Assembly: GCA_026874595.1 (NCBI GenBank)
Contig: CM049322.1
Coordinates: 47,959,840-48,023,839, forward strand
Direction: 5' to 3'
Origin: Sipunculus nudus
Lineage: Eukaryota > Annelida > Sipuncula > Golfingiida > Sipunculidae
DNA: 64,000 bases
This document shows, piece after piece, positions 1 to 13,379 of the stretch. The notes beneath the pieces were generated by a model. The model was not told where the DNA came from and did no database searches. It was given only the letters and a program-made list of their open reading frames with translations. The stretch's first letter is position 1, and each line of letters opens with the position of its first letter. Made by a program: the position numbers and the translations under genes.

Positions 1-234
1 TTTAGAAGCATTGGATAATAATGATAATATTAATTATAATAGTAAATGCTGAAAAAGCACTCGGAGAGCGCAGACCTCCGCAAAACCAACTCATTAACAC
101 CATATGGAATTGTCAGAAATGAAGCATTTTCCTTCAAAGATTAGTCTGGGCCCAGATGGTGATCCGAATCACCCACACTATTTTTTTGGCGGAAGTTATT
201 ATAAAATGGAATATAAGGGATGGGAGATAGTGGG

Positions 235-414
235 TGTTGTATCATCATGCGTCATGCACCCCTATATAATGGATTAACCTAACATCCCTTTCTGTGCGCA
301 TGTAGGACTTTCGGTTTTGGCGTTCGAGCAAGATACGTCAGGCCACCATTAAACTGTAATTTCAACCATTATTTAAGTGATTTATTGAGAATGACAGCAC
401 CGGAGAACAAAACA
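235..414 (+). repeat. Candidate 5' LTR (3' part)
   Basis: A TATATAA box lies at 263-269. The stretch ends in AACA at 411-414, directly followed by a primer-binding-like sequence. A TGT start at 235 is one possible 5' boundary. Without a second copy neither end is proven. Confidence 0.3.
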
Positions 415-430
415 TGGTGGCAGCGGTGTC
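415..430 (+). other. Candidate primer-binding site
   Basis: TGGTGGCAGCGGTGTC directly follows the LTR-like ACA end. TGG-initial sites at this place prime reverse transcription of LTR elements. I cannot assign the tRNA with certainty. Confidence 0.3.
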
Positions 431-1073
431 TGAAGCTATCGTTCGGGACTAATTTACTCAACGTGGATAATTATTTCGGTGATTCCTATTTGATTTTCGT
501 CAACACAGCGGGATAGCAGCGCATCACGATCGACATAGCGCATGAAGCGCGTTTCGTCTTGCGGTAAGAACTTCTAGTCAAGAAGCAATTCTTTGAGGAA
601 AGGCAAACCTTATGAATATTAATACTATCAGTAAAAAATCACATCAGTTCCATAGTATCTAGTACCTTTATTATGATTTGCTGGAGCGCAAACTTGCTTG
701 GTTTCCTATAAAAAAAAATGGACAATTAAAAGTGGTAGACTTCTGTGAGAGACTTCGTCCAATCAAAATCAAGGTACTATAAATGATTCACTAAGAGCCA
801 AGGAGGGCAAGTCTTATTCATAACTGTGACTGATATATTGATAACAATGTAACATGGCAAATGTAAACACAAGTTCCTTGAACACGTACGTTATCGCCCA
901 TGCCATTTTTACAGCATCAATATATAATTGCTGCCCATTTACAAAGTTCAAGCGCCGATGTGAACATTTGTTTTAAAGTTAATAGACAACCGTTGACCTA
1001 AAGGACAGAGTTACATACATCCTGATAAGGGAGATGAAGGTGATTACATATACAGACTTTCACCTAGGATAAT

Positions 1074-1541
1074 ATGGAACAATCTAAAGACTCGAATGCT
1101 GTATTGGATAAATTCCAGAAACATTTCGAGCCAGTTACTACACATAGACTTTTCAGATATCAGTTGATAAACATGAAACAAGGAGAGTTGTCAGTTGATA
1201 TATTTGTTAAAGAGCTAAGAAATAGCTGTTCCATGTAATTTTGTGATCGGACAGAAGTGGAAGATCGTATGCTTGATCAGCTAATATGGGGATGTAGCAC
1301 CAGTGAGGTCCAGAAAGTATTGATAGGACGTGACGAACAACTCAGATTTGAGGAAGCAATTACTATTATCCATGCTCATGAAGCTACACGCCATCAAATG
1401 CAAAGTCTGCAAAATACTTTAAATACTGGCACTACTGCTAATACATCCAGTATGAATCAAGTGTCCAGAAGCAGAGATGGAGGTCGCCACCGTCACATGT
1501 CACCTCACATGAGATCACGTGAGAGACTGTCAGTACAGTGA
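1074..1541 (+). pseudogene. gag fragment of Ty3/gypsy relic
   Basis: The frame opening at ATG 1074 reads as the conserved C-terminal part of a gypsy Gag capsid: a DKFQKHFEPV stretch, then FRYQLINMKQGE, then DRMLDQLIWG. An in-frame TAA at 1236-1238 breaks it, and the frame resumes to 1541. Family members read DRxVxGxxD at the same place and continue with an FEEAI-type helix, seen here as RFEEAITIIHAHEA. The CCHC zinc knuckle expected next is absent. Weaker Gag-like matches may begin near 940. The single clean stop suggests moderate age. Confidence 0.7.
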
Positions 1542-1639
1542 ACACAACGAAAGAAATGAACATACAAGACAAAATAGAGTTTCTCCCGAGACCGAAACAG
1601 TGAACATAAGAGACATGTCAGGTATAATTAAAATAAAAG

Positions 1640-2145
1640 TACCCAGAACAGACTATCTTTTTTGTGCGGAAATTTTCAAACCTAACTGCAATGTGTGTAA
1701 CTGAAGCTTTCAAATCAATTCTATCAGAACATGAGATTCCAGTGAAGTTGATATGTTAACAATTTGCCCCCAATTTGCCCCCATGGGTTCAGACCATTTG
1801 CAGCAAATTACAGATTTGAAGTGATTACATCATCACCATAATATCCGTGAGGTCATTGGATGATCGAAAGATGTACAGACAGTCAAATTAGCCATGACGA
1901 AATGCCATTCAGATGGATATGAGGCATACTCAGCTTTATTATCACTCAGAGCTACACCACTTAATCATAAAACTCCATCATTGGCTTTTAAAGACAACTG
2001 TGTGTTTAAGACAGCTGTACCTGTCAAGATTTCACCACCACTAGGACATGAGAGTTATTATGATCAGCTTAAGAGAAATCAACAGTGCAGTGCTGATTAT
2101 TACAACCAAAATACTCACCACGGGTACAACTACAAGTGGAGAGAG
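1640..2145 (+). pseudogene. integrase fragment of Ty3/gypsy relic
   Basis: Short conserved integrase blocks appear in order with frame changes: FSNLTA, then EAFKSILSEHEIP, then FEVITSSP, then MIER, then LSLRATPLNHKTPS. The block from 1894 is open to 2379, but similarity fades after about 2145. The second catalytic Asp of the DDE core, expected just after KLIC near 1750, is replaced by a stop, while the Glu of MIER is kept. It lies immediately after gag, so the pol middle was deleted. An inactive relic. Confidence 0.72.
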
Positions 2146-2399
2146 GGGAACGTGCACGGAATCAGACACCTGTCTGAGGCGATAACGCGGGACCCGTGTG
2201 CCAACTTGCTGTCACTGTCAGACCTGGTTCCAAAGATTTACAATGAAGATAATTTTGACTTTAGTTCTGGATTTTCTCAACAGCTGGTTTATTTAAATTT
2301 GTGTTTCGATGATTCGACCATTAGCACAACCCTCGTACCTTTTTCCACTAAGTGGCATCAGTTATATGTATTTTATTAGCCATGAGCAACTCCCCCCCC

Positions 2400-5300
2400 C
2401 CCATACAATAAATTGTTAAACAAGTGTGCTCGATGCAATTATTTTTTATTTAATGATATTTTAACTCAACTTATTCTGAGTACTCAAAATAAAGTTATCT
2501 GTTGTGTTGTCAAAAAGCTGTGTAACCACGGTTTCCTGGAATATTAATTTGTTAATGGAATTTAATATATGTCTGTCATGACCTTACATTTTCAGTAGAG
2601 GCCATGCTATTTTTTTAACTTCAGGGCTTGTTACCTGTATAATACATGATCGGGTTAATTATTATTCAATGTTATTACCGTGGGCATTTATACGCATTTA
2701 TATATTCCATCATATATTCTAGCATATCTTAATAATGATTTCATAGGTGAATATCACCAGTATTTCAGCAATAAATTAGTAATTAATAAGTTCATTGTGT
2801 ACATATACTAATAACTTTCACTCACTTTGTTGTTAAAAAATCTTAAAATAATTAAGCCAGTAACAATAAAATAAGAGGATCCCATAGGAAAATGATCTGC
2901 AGTTTTTAGGCCCATAGGTAATAATACAGGGATAACCGTATGTGCCTAGAATGTTAAGGCAATATTTCAGCTTGTGCAACCTGTTAATCACAGGACATAA
3001 AGATACCAGATGTACACACACACCCTCACACACACACACACATATATATATAATGTTTATTTGAATACATATACAAATATATGAAATGCCTTATTATGAG
3101 TTGTGTAGTATAGGTAACATGTGTACAGCAAAGGTTAAGCCTGTTATGTTTGCAGTTCATGGTCTTCAAAATTAATTTAGGTGATTCCAGGGCAAAGCTG
3201 GTCAAATAAATGTACATTGTCAGCCTAAATTTTGGTTTAAAGCCATTTCAGATCAATATAGTAGACACCACATTTTATGACATTTACCTGGTTACTAATC
3301 ATACACCCACACAGGCAATAGGAAGATTGTGCAACACTTATGATTAAAAGACAGTTCAACATGAGATTAAACAAAATAATTGTAATTCTATTGTACATAT
3401 TCAGGAAAATAAAGTTAATTATAATACAAGACCATAATAAATTCTAGAGAACAAGTTCTATAGTATGGTATGGACACATACACATATAAACATTCAAGTT
3501 GTTTTAATAAATATATTCATATCACTAAATGAAATATATATTACACTAAAATACATTAGGGAATGCTGAGGGATTACTGGTCATATTAACATTTAGACAG
3601 TGGATAACATCACTGAAAAAGGAGAATTTTCTTTGTAACAATGATCCTGGGGCACTCCTAGGCAAACCCATTTCTTATGTATGAGGTTTTTAATTTCTGC
3701 AGATCAGTTAAAAATTTACATTAGCCATAATTGGCATTTATGTATACACCATGTATCGAAAGATTTCTCTTTGACTATTTTCATACATGATATGCAACAC
3801 TTTCTAGTTTAGTATATAGCACTATAGTCTAAAGATTGAAATGATATGCCATTAGCAAATTTATATTGCCCCTGACATCATTGTTCAATGTCACCGAAAA
3901 AATGAACATTAATTAAAGGGATTAACAGTCAGTACTCAGTAATGTCATCAGTTCAAACATCTCCCTAAACAAAGGTGATTTATGCTGAAATGTTTGCTGC
4001 CAGCCCCACATTGTAGATTCTGTTTTCAGGAAAATCCATATCCAAACAGGACTTTTTTTCTAAAAAAGAAAGTAACAAACACATTGTGTATTCATTGAAC
4101 AAAAAAATCATTAATTACATGAACAGTCTTAAAATGAATAACAACAATCTTTAATATCTGATGACTTTAAAAAAATATATTCAGTTTTAAAAAATCAAAG
4201 CAAAAAAGTGTGACGATAACATAAAATTAAATTAAAAAATATACCTTAACAATTTTTCTTTCAGTCAACAATATAGGTAAAACATAAATAATATTAATAT
4301 GTGAAAAGAAGTGATTTTCTAGATAACTCAGTAATGGGCCTTTCCTCATGAATAATTTTGTTTAATAATTTTAACTTTAACTATTAACTGAAAATACAAG
4401 TATTCATAAAGACTTACCGCTGAAATGGCCCTGTCAACAGACGGTGTATCTTGATTATATGAGCAGTCATTCACGCTAATTGCCGATTAAAACCGGGGTC
4501 TTTTCCTCAATTGTGACCAGTTTGGACATCCCTGCAGTGTTATGTTGTTTATCTGATCTCCGAGTCGTGTCAGCAGTGACTGCCCACGCTGTTATCACAC
4601 GTGACTGCCACAAATCAAGTGAACAGCTGATGAAGCGGTCGCCTGGAGTAATACCACGTGAAGCCGCCAGGGGTCGGGGTTATCCGTAACTAGGCCTCAT
4701 TATGCAATTGGATTTGTTCTAAGGGAATTCGTATGTGTAACGTTATCATAAAAAAACGTATTGTATGTTCCTTGGCAATCAAAGGTAGACGTTACAAATA
4801 AATTGATGCCACTGCATTGAAACAAGGACACATTAAGACAGGGAGGACATGTCACTGACTGGTTGACCACAATAACAGATCACTGAACTATCTTTCCCAA
4901 GCTTAATAATCCATCAGTTAATAAATGTTAAGAGGACTTCAATCATTTGTTTGAAGTCATCCTATTCATTCTGAAAACAGAAAATACTCAAGTCATCTGC
5001 ATAAAAAATAATCTTGTTCCTGATTAAATGCAACAACAAAGTAATTTAAAATGTAAATAAATCGATGAAACGTGCATTGCTGCATGAATGATGCATATGT
5101 GATCCAAATCTCAAGTTCCTAAGAATCGCTCACATTTTTCTCGTGCTCAAACAAATTGACCCGCTTATAAATGTAGAATGTATGTTTGTACAAATTGTAT
5201 AGTCTGTGGAGAAGAGCAGTTGCAGCATGACCTCCGCTTCAGAGATAAATATAACTTGACATCTTGAACTGTAATACGACAGTCGAGGATCTACATTAAT

Positions 5301-6590
5301 ATCTGATCCAAGACTGGTTGAGCAATGTGAAATAACTGCTTAGGTGACATCTGCGTATGCGTCCTTGAATACTTTTGTGTCTCTGATATCAGAAAATTGT
5401 AGGGTTGTCACCTATAATCACTGATTCCATATCCCTGGATTCATCGGATACACGTAGTAGTTTGCTGACTGTCCTATATTGATACACTTTCATATACAAC
5501 ACGCAGGTAATGGACAAACACCCCTACAGAGTTCTTGCTCAAAAGTAAAAAACAAAAAAATCCATTCATTTAAAAGAGATTCTGCATTTATAGCACTGCG
5601 CACACAAACACACACATGAAAAAGTAAAAACTGGTGAAAGCTGACAAGGAAGATTGGACTGCCATCCCTTGCTCTTTTTCTTTGTATACATATTTATATA
5701 TTAACAAATAGTATTCCACTATTTTGTTTGTTATGTTATATGAGAACATAGTAATTTTAAAGAACATCTTATATTTTTTTTTGTTTTAGGGGAACATCTT
5801 ATAACTACAAACCCTCACACTTCACGCTTTCGGCTCTAGATTCCAAGCTTGCACTTTCGCATGGGACGTTTCCAAAATTTTCACAAAACACGTTCTCTAA
5901 TTTTTCCCAGGTTAATGTTCATTTTTGCAGCATACCACACTAAGAAAACTACTTTTATCAGACATTATCCACTATCTGGGTACTAGAAAGCCTCCCTGAC
6001 ATTTCCCTAGCGACACCTAACGGAGATATCTGACATGTTTGACTTGGGCTTAGTAGCAAACACGTGCACGGTAATCCACGAATGTGTTTTTGGCCATGTT
6101 GCAGTGACATAACTTGTAGAGTCCTTGACAACCGAGAGTACCTGATCGACACAGGCATCTTCTTGGAAACGTTTTTTGTTTTGAACGCATCTATATTTGA
6201 CAATCCATATAATGCAGGTTAACAAAATGATGATGTTAATTCCTTTTTTGTCATAATACAAACATATGTAGCTATCTAATTATAATGAAGTTGCATTCCA
6301 CCTGGTATTTTTTAATATTAAACACCTGAATACTTGATTTCATCGTCTCGCCTTTTTGTTTGCATGAGGTCAGATGACTCAAACCCTGCAGCCCTGAACT
6401 TTGCTCAAACACGCGCAGTGCGCATGCTCGTGGAACAGGTCTATTACCATGATACTTTCCCTGATTGGAAATAACAGCCTCCTCTCAAAGTGTTCAGGGG
6501 TTGCTTAAAACCATACGAATTATACAAAATTATTTTTTAAAGACCTCATTGATTAATTGATTATCAGCGCAATCTGGTTAAATAGGTAAA
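2400..6590. other. Gene-poor AT-rich stretch
   Basis: No convincing coding frame was found. It holds AT-rich DNA, a CA/TA microsatellite near 3.0 kb and scattered short open frames without domain signatures. On the minus strand a GTAAGT donor ends at about 4413 after some 70 coding-compatible bases (4413-4485), but a stop lies just upstream and no neighbouring exon was found, so it is not called as a gene. Confidence 0.6.
3012..3052. repeat. (CA)n(TA)n microsatellite
   Basis: Alternating CA units interrupted by CCCT run into TA units. Similar CA/TA tracts occur at 19.1, 30.4 and 44.8 kb and may belong to a shared dispersed repeat. Confidence 0.8.
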
Positions 6591-6599
6591 TATTCTAAG

Positions 6600-7240
6600 A
6601 TTATTTGATTCGTTATAAATGACGTTTGGCGTCAGATGTTAAAAATGAATATCAGTGCCAACCAGTGTCACAGGTAAGTTTTCAAGTTTTTGGTCATCAT
6701 TGTCATCTGGGACCAAATATAAAGACAGTTTTTTTGGTTATCTGAGCAATTTGGTGATAGATGATAACATTTATTGTTTTTCCTGTTTAGGTGACTACAT
6801 TACTTGACTTGCTTTTTAGAGCCATCTACCATTAAATGTAAGAATTCATTTACATTTTATCATCGTCAACTGGTGTCAGTTGTTTAAATTCATTATTAGG
6901 TTTGCAGCGCCACCTGATGTCGGATGTTTACTTTTATTGGCTGGTTATCAGCTACGTGCGGTTGCTGATTTAGGACACAGAAAAAAAAATATTTATCTCG
7001 AGTTAAGAATTTTTTATGGGTCCTAAATATCCACCGTAGCTTCGTTTAGCAGCATAAGTTAAGATATAGGGATTGGTCACCAGTGTCACCTTGTGTCAGA
7101 TGTTTACATTCATTCTTTTTTATTAGTGCCATCTAGTGTCAGATATATACATTACTTGACTGGTCATCAGTGCCACCTGATGCCAATGGTTGACTTACAT
7201 TGATTGTTCTGGCAGCGTTCTGGCTTGAGATGATACCATT
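6600..7240 (+). repeat. Degenerate field of satellite-core motifs
   Basis: Variants of the satellite core (for example GTGCCATCTAGTGTCAG near 7125 and GCGCCACCTGATGTC near 6906) recur at irregular spacings of roughly 50-75 bases with dissimilar sequence between them. The same field reappears at 20.85-21.44 kb inside the second array. It may be an ancestral, longer-spaced form of the 44-bp satellite, or a decayed edge of it. Confidence 0.6.
6958..7060. repeat. Degenerate foldback element
   Basis: The left arm has TTTAGGACACAG followed by TTTATCTCGAG. The right arm has GGGTCCTAAAT followed by CCACCGTAG. The arms are an imperfect inverted repeat and match the better preserved foldback at 21.0-21.1 kb. 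Confidence 0.5.
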
Positions 7241-7800
7241 TTATTGGTTATCAGCGACACCTGGCGTCAGATCTTAGCATTCACTGACTGCCCATCAACG
7301 CCATCTGTTGTGAGATATATACATCCATTCATTGATTATCAGCGCTAACTTTTTGCAAAATTTTAACAATCATTGATTAGTTATCAGCGCCATCTGGTGT
7401 CAAAATTTTAACAATCATTGATAAGTTTTCAGCGCCATCTGGTGTAAGATTTTAGCAATCATTGATTAGTTATCAGCGCCATCTAGTGTAAGATTTTAAC
7501 AATCATTGAATAGTTATCTGCGCTATCTGGAATAAAATGTTAACTATCATTGATTAGTTATCAGCGCCAGCTGGTGTAAGATTTTAGCAATCATTGATTA
7601 GTTATCAGCGCCATCTGGAATAACATGTTAACAATCATTGATTAGTTTTTAGCGCCATCTGGTGCAATATTTTAACAATCATTGATTAGTTATCAGCGCC
7701 ATCTGCTGTAAGAAATTAGCAAATATTGATTAGGTATCAGCGCCATCTAGTGTAATATTTTAACGATCATTCGTTAGTTATCAGTGCCATCTTGTAATGT
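7240..7800 (+). repeat. 44-bp satellite array A, first block
   Basis: About 13 head-to-tail monomers of 44 bases. Each contains CATTGATTAGTTATCAG, then GCGCCATCTGGTGT with minor variants, then a TTTTAACAAT link. All monomers have the same orientation. Divergence between neighbours is high enough to call it old or unhomogenised. Confidence 0.9.
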
Positions 7801-8261
7801 ACTAACAGCCGGTCTATTACTACAATTCTCACCCTCTGTATTTCATCATGATTATATAATATGTAAGTTGCAGGTGTTTAAGTTAATTGGGACTTTGTGT
7901 ATTAAAATGTCAGAGCTGAGTTGCCAGGTATTTACATAAGGACTGTAATTGCTTAGCCTTGATTACATGGCAACTCTATTCAGTCTAATTGCACTTTTAT
8001 TCAGCTCCTGTGCACACCTTTCTTTAATTGCATCTGTTGTGACACGTCAGGGAAATCTATCATCGGTTTACTAATGGTTTATGAATCTTGCTTGAAGATA
8101 TGCTGTGGGGATAGAGGCAGTTAGAAAATGGGGGCCAAGCCCACAGCATGGGTTTGGCATTCCCTCTCCTCTATAGTTACAATACAGAACATTTTACATC
8201 AACTCAGAGACTTGCCAGTTTGTCGCCTGTGCATCTTTGACCAGGTTACAATCCCTAAAAT
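7801..8261. other. Non-satellite insertion splitting array A
   Basis: About 460 bases without satellite monomers interrupt array A. It contains a short inverted pair, TGAGTTGCCAG near 7920 and ATGGCAACTCT near 7968. No coding frame or recognised transposon end was seen. Confidence 0.55.
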
Positions 8262-8672
8262 CTGCTGTAAGATTTTAACAATCTTTGATAAGTTATCAGT
8301 GTAATCTGGTGTAAGATTTCAACAATTATTGTTTAGTTATCAGCGCCATCTGGTGTTAGATATTTGCAATCATTGATAAGTTATCAGAGCCATCTGGTGT
8401 AAGATATTTACAATCATCTATCAGTTATCAGCGCCATCTGGTGTAATATTTTAACAATCATTGATTAGCTATCAGCGCCATTTGGTGTAAGATGTTAACA
8501 ATCATTGATTAGTTATCAACGTCGTCTGGTGTAAGATTTCAACAATAATTGATTAGGTATCAGCGCCATGTGTTGTACGATGTTATCATTCACTTAATGT
8601 TTGTCAGGGCCATCTGGTGTAAGATGTAAACAATCTTTGAAATGTTGTCAGCGCTAGCTGGTAAATTTCATG
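8262..8672 (+). repeat. 44-bp satellite array A, second block
   Basis: About nine further monomers of the same family and orientation as at 7.2-7.8 kb. The last one decays into the start of duplication module 1. Confidence 0.88.
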
Positions 8673-9579
8673 AAGTTATTATTAGACAACAATAAAACAT
8701 TTAATACGGAAATGTATAACACATTTCCGACACTTGTCCTGCTATAATTTTCGACACACGCCCAGTCAGGTTGAAAACCTGGCAAAGCTACACGAGAGCC
8801 CAGACAGATGGTCTCACCGACCAACCGTGCGGAGAAGTAATAGGTTTTGAGCGAATTGTACAGAAAGAAAGCATTTCCCGTTACGATTGAAGAAACATTT
8901 GTTTTGTTCGAATAGGAGTATTGTCAATAATTTTTATATATACAAAAAAGTTATGGTTTGTTTCTAAGATACGAGCTGATAAGTGCAACCTTGGTCTCTT
9001 TGATTAAATAGGCGTTACTACACTCGTATGCTTGAAACGTTTGCCGACAAATAAACTTGCTTTATGGCAAAGGCTTAAAGTATCCACGAAGGTAGCACGT
9101 CACTCCAGTTCCTTTGCCTGTTGTTTGCTTATTCAACGCCGATGACAACCTTGGTTGATATATGAATGCCTATATTTAGTCACCCGCTGGTACTCAACCT
9201 GTTTACCAAGTCAATGCCTTGCTTTTATTTCAGATAAGTGTACCGTTACGCCTGTTTATCTGGGTCAAATATAAACGGTCAATGCACTAATTCTTTTGAC
9301 TTTAGAATCTTACTTATGTTGATCGAAGGATCGCTGAGTATCAGGACGTCAATGTTCTTATCTCAAGTGTTTCTTTGCTACGGACGCATATAGGTTGATT
9401 CATGTGAGACGAAAAAAATATCAGAACCTGGTCGCAGTCAAAGTCCCCCACAATAACATCACAGCCTAACCTATTTTCTAGCTCAGATGACAGTTAGTCT
9501 TTGGAGCTATAGCGACCACTCTTTGTTCTTCGTCCGGCCATCTGTTCGTAAAAAAGGCACATATTGTATCCATAGACCT

Positions 9580-10760
9580 GTAATCTTCTATTCATCCAGA
9601 GAGGCCCATAAAAAATCTTCTTCAAAATCTGGAATTAGGTCTCTGCTGCCAATTTTCTTAGTGCTATTTGTCTCCGAAGTACCTCCAGAATAATGGAAAA
9701 TTTTATGATGAGACCCACTGTTAACAGGTCACCAATCGTAAGGACTTGACTTAGAATCTTCAATCTCAACATGCAGGGAGGCATTTGAAAATATCCTTGC
9801 AAACCTAAAATTTGTTCCCTGTTACCCCGTAGAATAATGGAAAATTTGATACACAAATTCAAGAATCTGATCAACAGATGCATTGATCACCATGATCCTT
9901 TATGTGGATATTGGTCACTGAGTGTTTCATCAGTTTCTACAGACTGGTGATGCCACCTGTATATTTTTACGATTTTTTTCTGTGATTGAGACCTTTAAAG
10001 ATGAGGTCATCTGTTAAACAGCATGAACCGTACCACTGGACGCGTAATCTTCTAATTTGACAATCTTCTAATTTTGCATGCATATTGAACAAGAAGTGTT
10101 TCGTCAGTCCATGCAGACTGCTGGTGCCACCAATATGTTTTCCCTATTTTTGAGACCTTTAAAGATTTCGTATGTTAACAAGCCTCAAATCGTAACTGTT
10201 TGTCCTAGAATCTTCTAACTTGTTATCCAGGGAGGTCCGTGAAAAATGTCTTAGGAAACCTGAAATTAGGTTTCTGTCACCCACATTGTCTGAGCTTTGG
10301 GGCTTGAAAATACCCGCAGCATAATTGAAATTTGATACCAAAGCAATGCACAAATCATAACTATTGGACCTAGAATCATCTTACTTTAAATTTAGGGAGG
10401 TCCAGGAATAGGCTACTTGGAAACTTGAAATTTGGTCTCTGTTACTCATATTCTCTGAGCTATGGGGCTAAGAAGCACCCCCCCCCCTCCAGAATAATTG
10501 AAAATTTGATACTAAAGTAAGGCACAAATCATTACCATTGAACCAAGAATCTTCTAACTTGACATCCTGAGAGTTCCTCAAAAGTTCTCCCCAGAAACCT
10601 GAAAAATAGGTCATTGTGACCTGTATTATCAGAGTTTTTTTGGTATGTATTAGCACCCATGAAATAATGCAAAATACACATTAATAGCCAGATTCCTCGG
10701 GGAAGGCTGGTTGGATTGTCATCAAATTTGATGATCATAACTGATGATGCCACCTACACT
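9580..10760 (-). repeat. Diverged tandem repeat, about 165-175 bp period
   Basis: An AGAATCTTCTAAC-type anchor recurs near 9583, 9752, 10045, 10208, 10371 and 10546, each followed by a GGGAGGTCC and AAACCTGAAATTAGG pattern. The reverse complement matches the array at 13.4-14.4 kb. The unit length is close to that of bivalve 160-170 bp satellites and pearl-type elements, but I cannot confirm that identity. Confidence 0.7.
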
Positions 10761-10804
10761 ATCTTGATTAGCTGCCAGTGCAAGGACCTATTGTCAACAT
10801 GTCA

Positions 10805-10818
10805 TGACCCATGGGTCA
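10805..10818. repeat. Perfect 14-bp palindrome at array edge
   Basis: TGACCCATGGGTCA reads the same on both strands. With flanking bases it is inverted relative to 13175-13198, so the two copies face each other across 2.36 kb. Confidence 0.75.
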
Positions 10819-13180
10819 CTTGTTTTTTTTTCATATAAATAAATGCATTCAGAAAAATTGTCATAAATATAGAAATTTAGGAGAACTTACTTTAGAGAGC
10901 AGTGTTAGAAATTTGTTGGTGGGAGTTCCAAGTCAGCTTACCTAAATTAAATGAATACTTTTGTGCAAATATCCAAAGCTACTGAGAGATGCATGTATTA
11001 AGATTTTATTACCGTATCCTCTTTTCCCTTTTTTAAATTTGCTGGGTTACAACGCACAAATATTATAGATACACACAGTCTCATAAATATGAGGTTAGTC
11101 ACTTTATTAATATTAAATATGTATGTTGGTCAACTCTGTCGGAAGAATTTTAGCAATATATGATACTGAATATCATGAATTTTTTTTCTTACCTTCAACC
11201 CTAATCAGCAACTGTGATATTGAAAGGACTTTCAGTATAATCATTTCACAGAAAGATAGTGATTCTTATTGTACCAAGATGTTGTCTCACATTTCTGTTA
11301 TACATTGAAGGAAAATTGTCAGAAATATAGACATTTTGAAGTATTTACTGGCAAGAACAATGTTGGTATTTTGTCTGAAAGGGTGACCAGTCATCTTACT
11401 TAAAATAAAGGACTATTTTTCTATAATATAAACTGACATATATTTACGGGTCTTAATTAAATATTATAAGCATTGAATCAGGAATTTTCTTTTTATTAAT
11501 TCTGTATGACTTTTAAGTTGAAACTGTTATAGGTATTTAAATTCAAACTTTTTTAAAAATATTTTTAACACAGAAAGACATTGATATTAATAGGGTCATT
11601 GAGGCATTTATTGATCAATATTAGCAGGCATATATTTTACATTAATTGTAAGGCCATAAAAAACTGGACTACGGCAGTTTATATACTGTTCGTTCACTTA
11701 TGTATGATATTTATGTTTTGCATGTTCAGGCAGTTAGTTTTCCCAAGTTATAACTCGTACCAAGTGAGTATTTATTTTATTTTATGTATCCTTTTTAAAT
11801 CAAATTTATTCCGGAGCAACTTTTTTTTTTAAACATCACAAGGATGTATGACAATGGATAATATTCTGATAAAATGTAATATATTGTGATATCATGTGAC
11901 TTTTTTTAGACTCACAGTAAAGGCAGAAAGCACTCATGACAATGCAGACAAATATAAGCAGTTCCCAGTCGCCATCACCAAATTTTGAGTGTCTGGGTAA
12001 AGCGGAGGTTATATTGTCTTACAGCCTGACCTGGAAGCGCATACAGACGTCGATGGATTTATATAGTCTGTGAATGATCTTTAGTTCTGTCTAGTTATTT
12101 ATGCAGTATTTTTTGTTTTCCAGGCATCTTATCCTTTTGTCTGTCATTCCCCCATTTGTGGTGCAGCATTTGTAACACAGTGACCTAATGTTGGGTTTGT
12201 AAGCAGACGTAACAAACCCCTACAAGGATATAAAGCAAGACGTTTCTAGGTCCAATGGTTAAGATATTAAAAATGTTAGTATTATTACAATGTACACTTC
12301 ATATTCACAGTGGCAAAATATTTCAGTGAGTCCTTTTAATTACATAAAATATATGTCAAAAGAGAGGTCTCATAAATTCACCTGGCAGTTTCAATTTCCT
12401 TTTGCAGGATGACAAATCTGTAACATTACAATCGGTTTCACAGTAACTAGGATCAGGGACGGATAAAGGAATTTAGAACATTGGTTTTGAGGTTAAAGGG
12501 GAAGGGGCGGTCCAATGGTAAAGAAATATCTTAAATATTTAGGCTGTAATGGTGCAATCTGAAACGGTTTAGTCATTATGCTTGTGCTATTCTAATTCCA
12601 AAATTGTTTAGGTCGAAAAATGGGAAGGGGATAAAGAGGGGAGGTTGCAATCCCCTTGCTCATGGATGGCCAGTGCTCTTAAACCGATTTGTCTTCCTTG
12701 TCCTTGTCCAACCTCTTACAATCAGTAATTAATCCTTTATCCAGCAATCTGCATAGCCAGCTTTGTTCGTGATAAGTCGTGTGATTCATGTTTTCTTGTG
12801 GTTAGGGTTTATGTGTGCACACCGAGTCGGCAGACGAGCTAGGTCGTTCTTGGCTGGACTTTACATAGATGGAACAGAAAGTGCAACCAGTAATCGTGTT
12901 ATGTCCGAACTCCCTGCTTTTGATTAATCTTGCAGTATTCTACCAAGAATCTGGAGAACCATTTTATGAATTCATGCTTATCCTGAATAAAATATAACTG
13001 CAGCTACAAATCTAATTAAGTAAGAATTAAACTCGTTTTGCAAAACTCGCTAAGCAAATAAACCAAAGAATTTGCTCAAGTATGAATTCCACAGTACGAT
13101 GGGAATCTCAGAAAAGGTTACACATTGAAACGTTGCCCGTGAATAATACAAAGTCAATAGATAACATGAACAAAAACAAG

Positions 13181-13194
13181 TGACCCACGGGTCA
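13181..13194. repeat. Near-palindrome, inverted partner
   Basis: TGACCCACGGGTCA, preceded by AAAAACAAG and followed by TGAC, is the inverted counterpart of the site at 10805. The module 2 counterpart is at 26058-26070. Confidence 0.7.
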
Positions 13195-13379
13195 TGACGC
13201 TCAGTTGAATTGACATAGAAGTGCTGGATGTATTAATTATTCGTGTTATGATATGGTGAAAATCATTTACTTAAGGAGCCATGAACAATGAGGCAGAGTG
13301 ATAAAAATTGTGTTTTTGACCAACATCCTTAAAATTTAGGAACAGCGACCTTTCTTCGGGTTGCCCGAGAATATTTTGC

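Larger units (their letters stand above)
235..2380 (+). mobile_element. Internally deleted Ty3/gypsy retrotransposon relic
   Basis: A candidate LTR end and primer-binding site are followed by a gag remnant and then, after only about 100 bases, by an integrase remnant. Protease, reverse transcriptase and RNase H are missing, so the element is a deletion derivative. The gag and integrase motifs resemble the K02A2.6/Mag-type Ty3/gypsy elements common in marine invertebrates. Every coding part has in-frame stops or frameshifts, so it cannot be autonomous. No second LTR copy was found near 2.4 kb, so the 3' boundary is only where recognisable coding ends. Confidence 0.7.

Noticed and set aside
4413-4485. 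Minus-strand coding exon ending at a GTAAGT donor
   Set aside because: A stop lies immediately upstream and no partner exon was found; about 70 bases are too few to support a gene.
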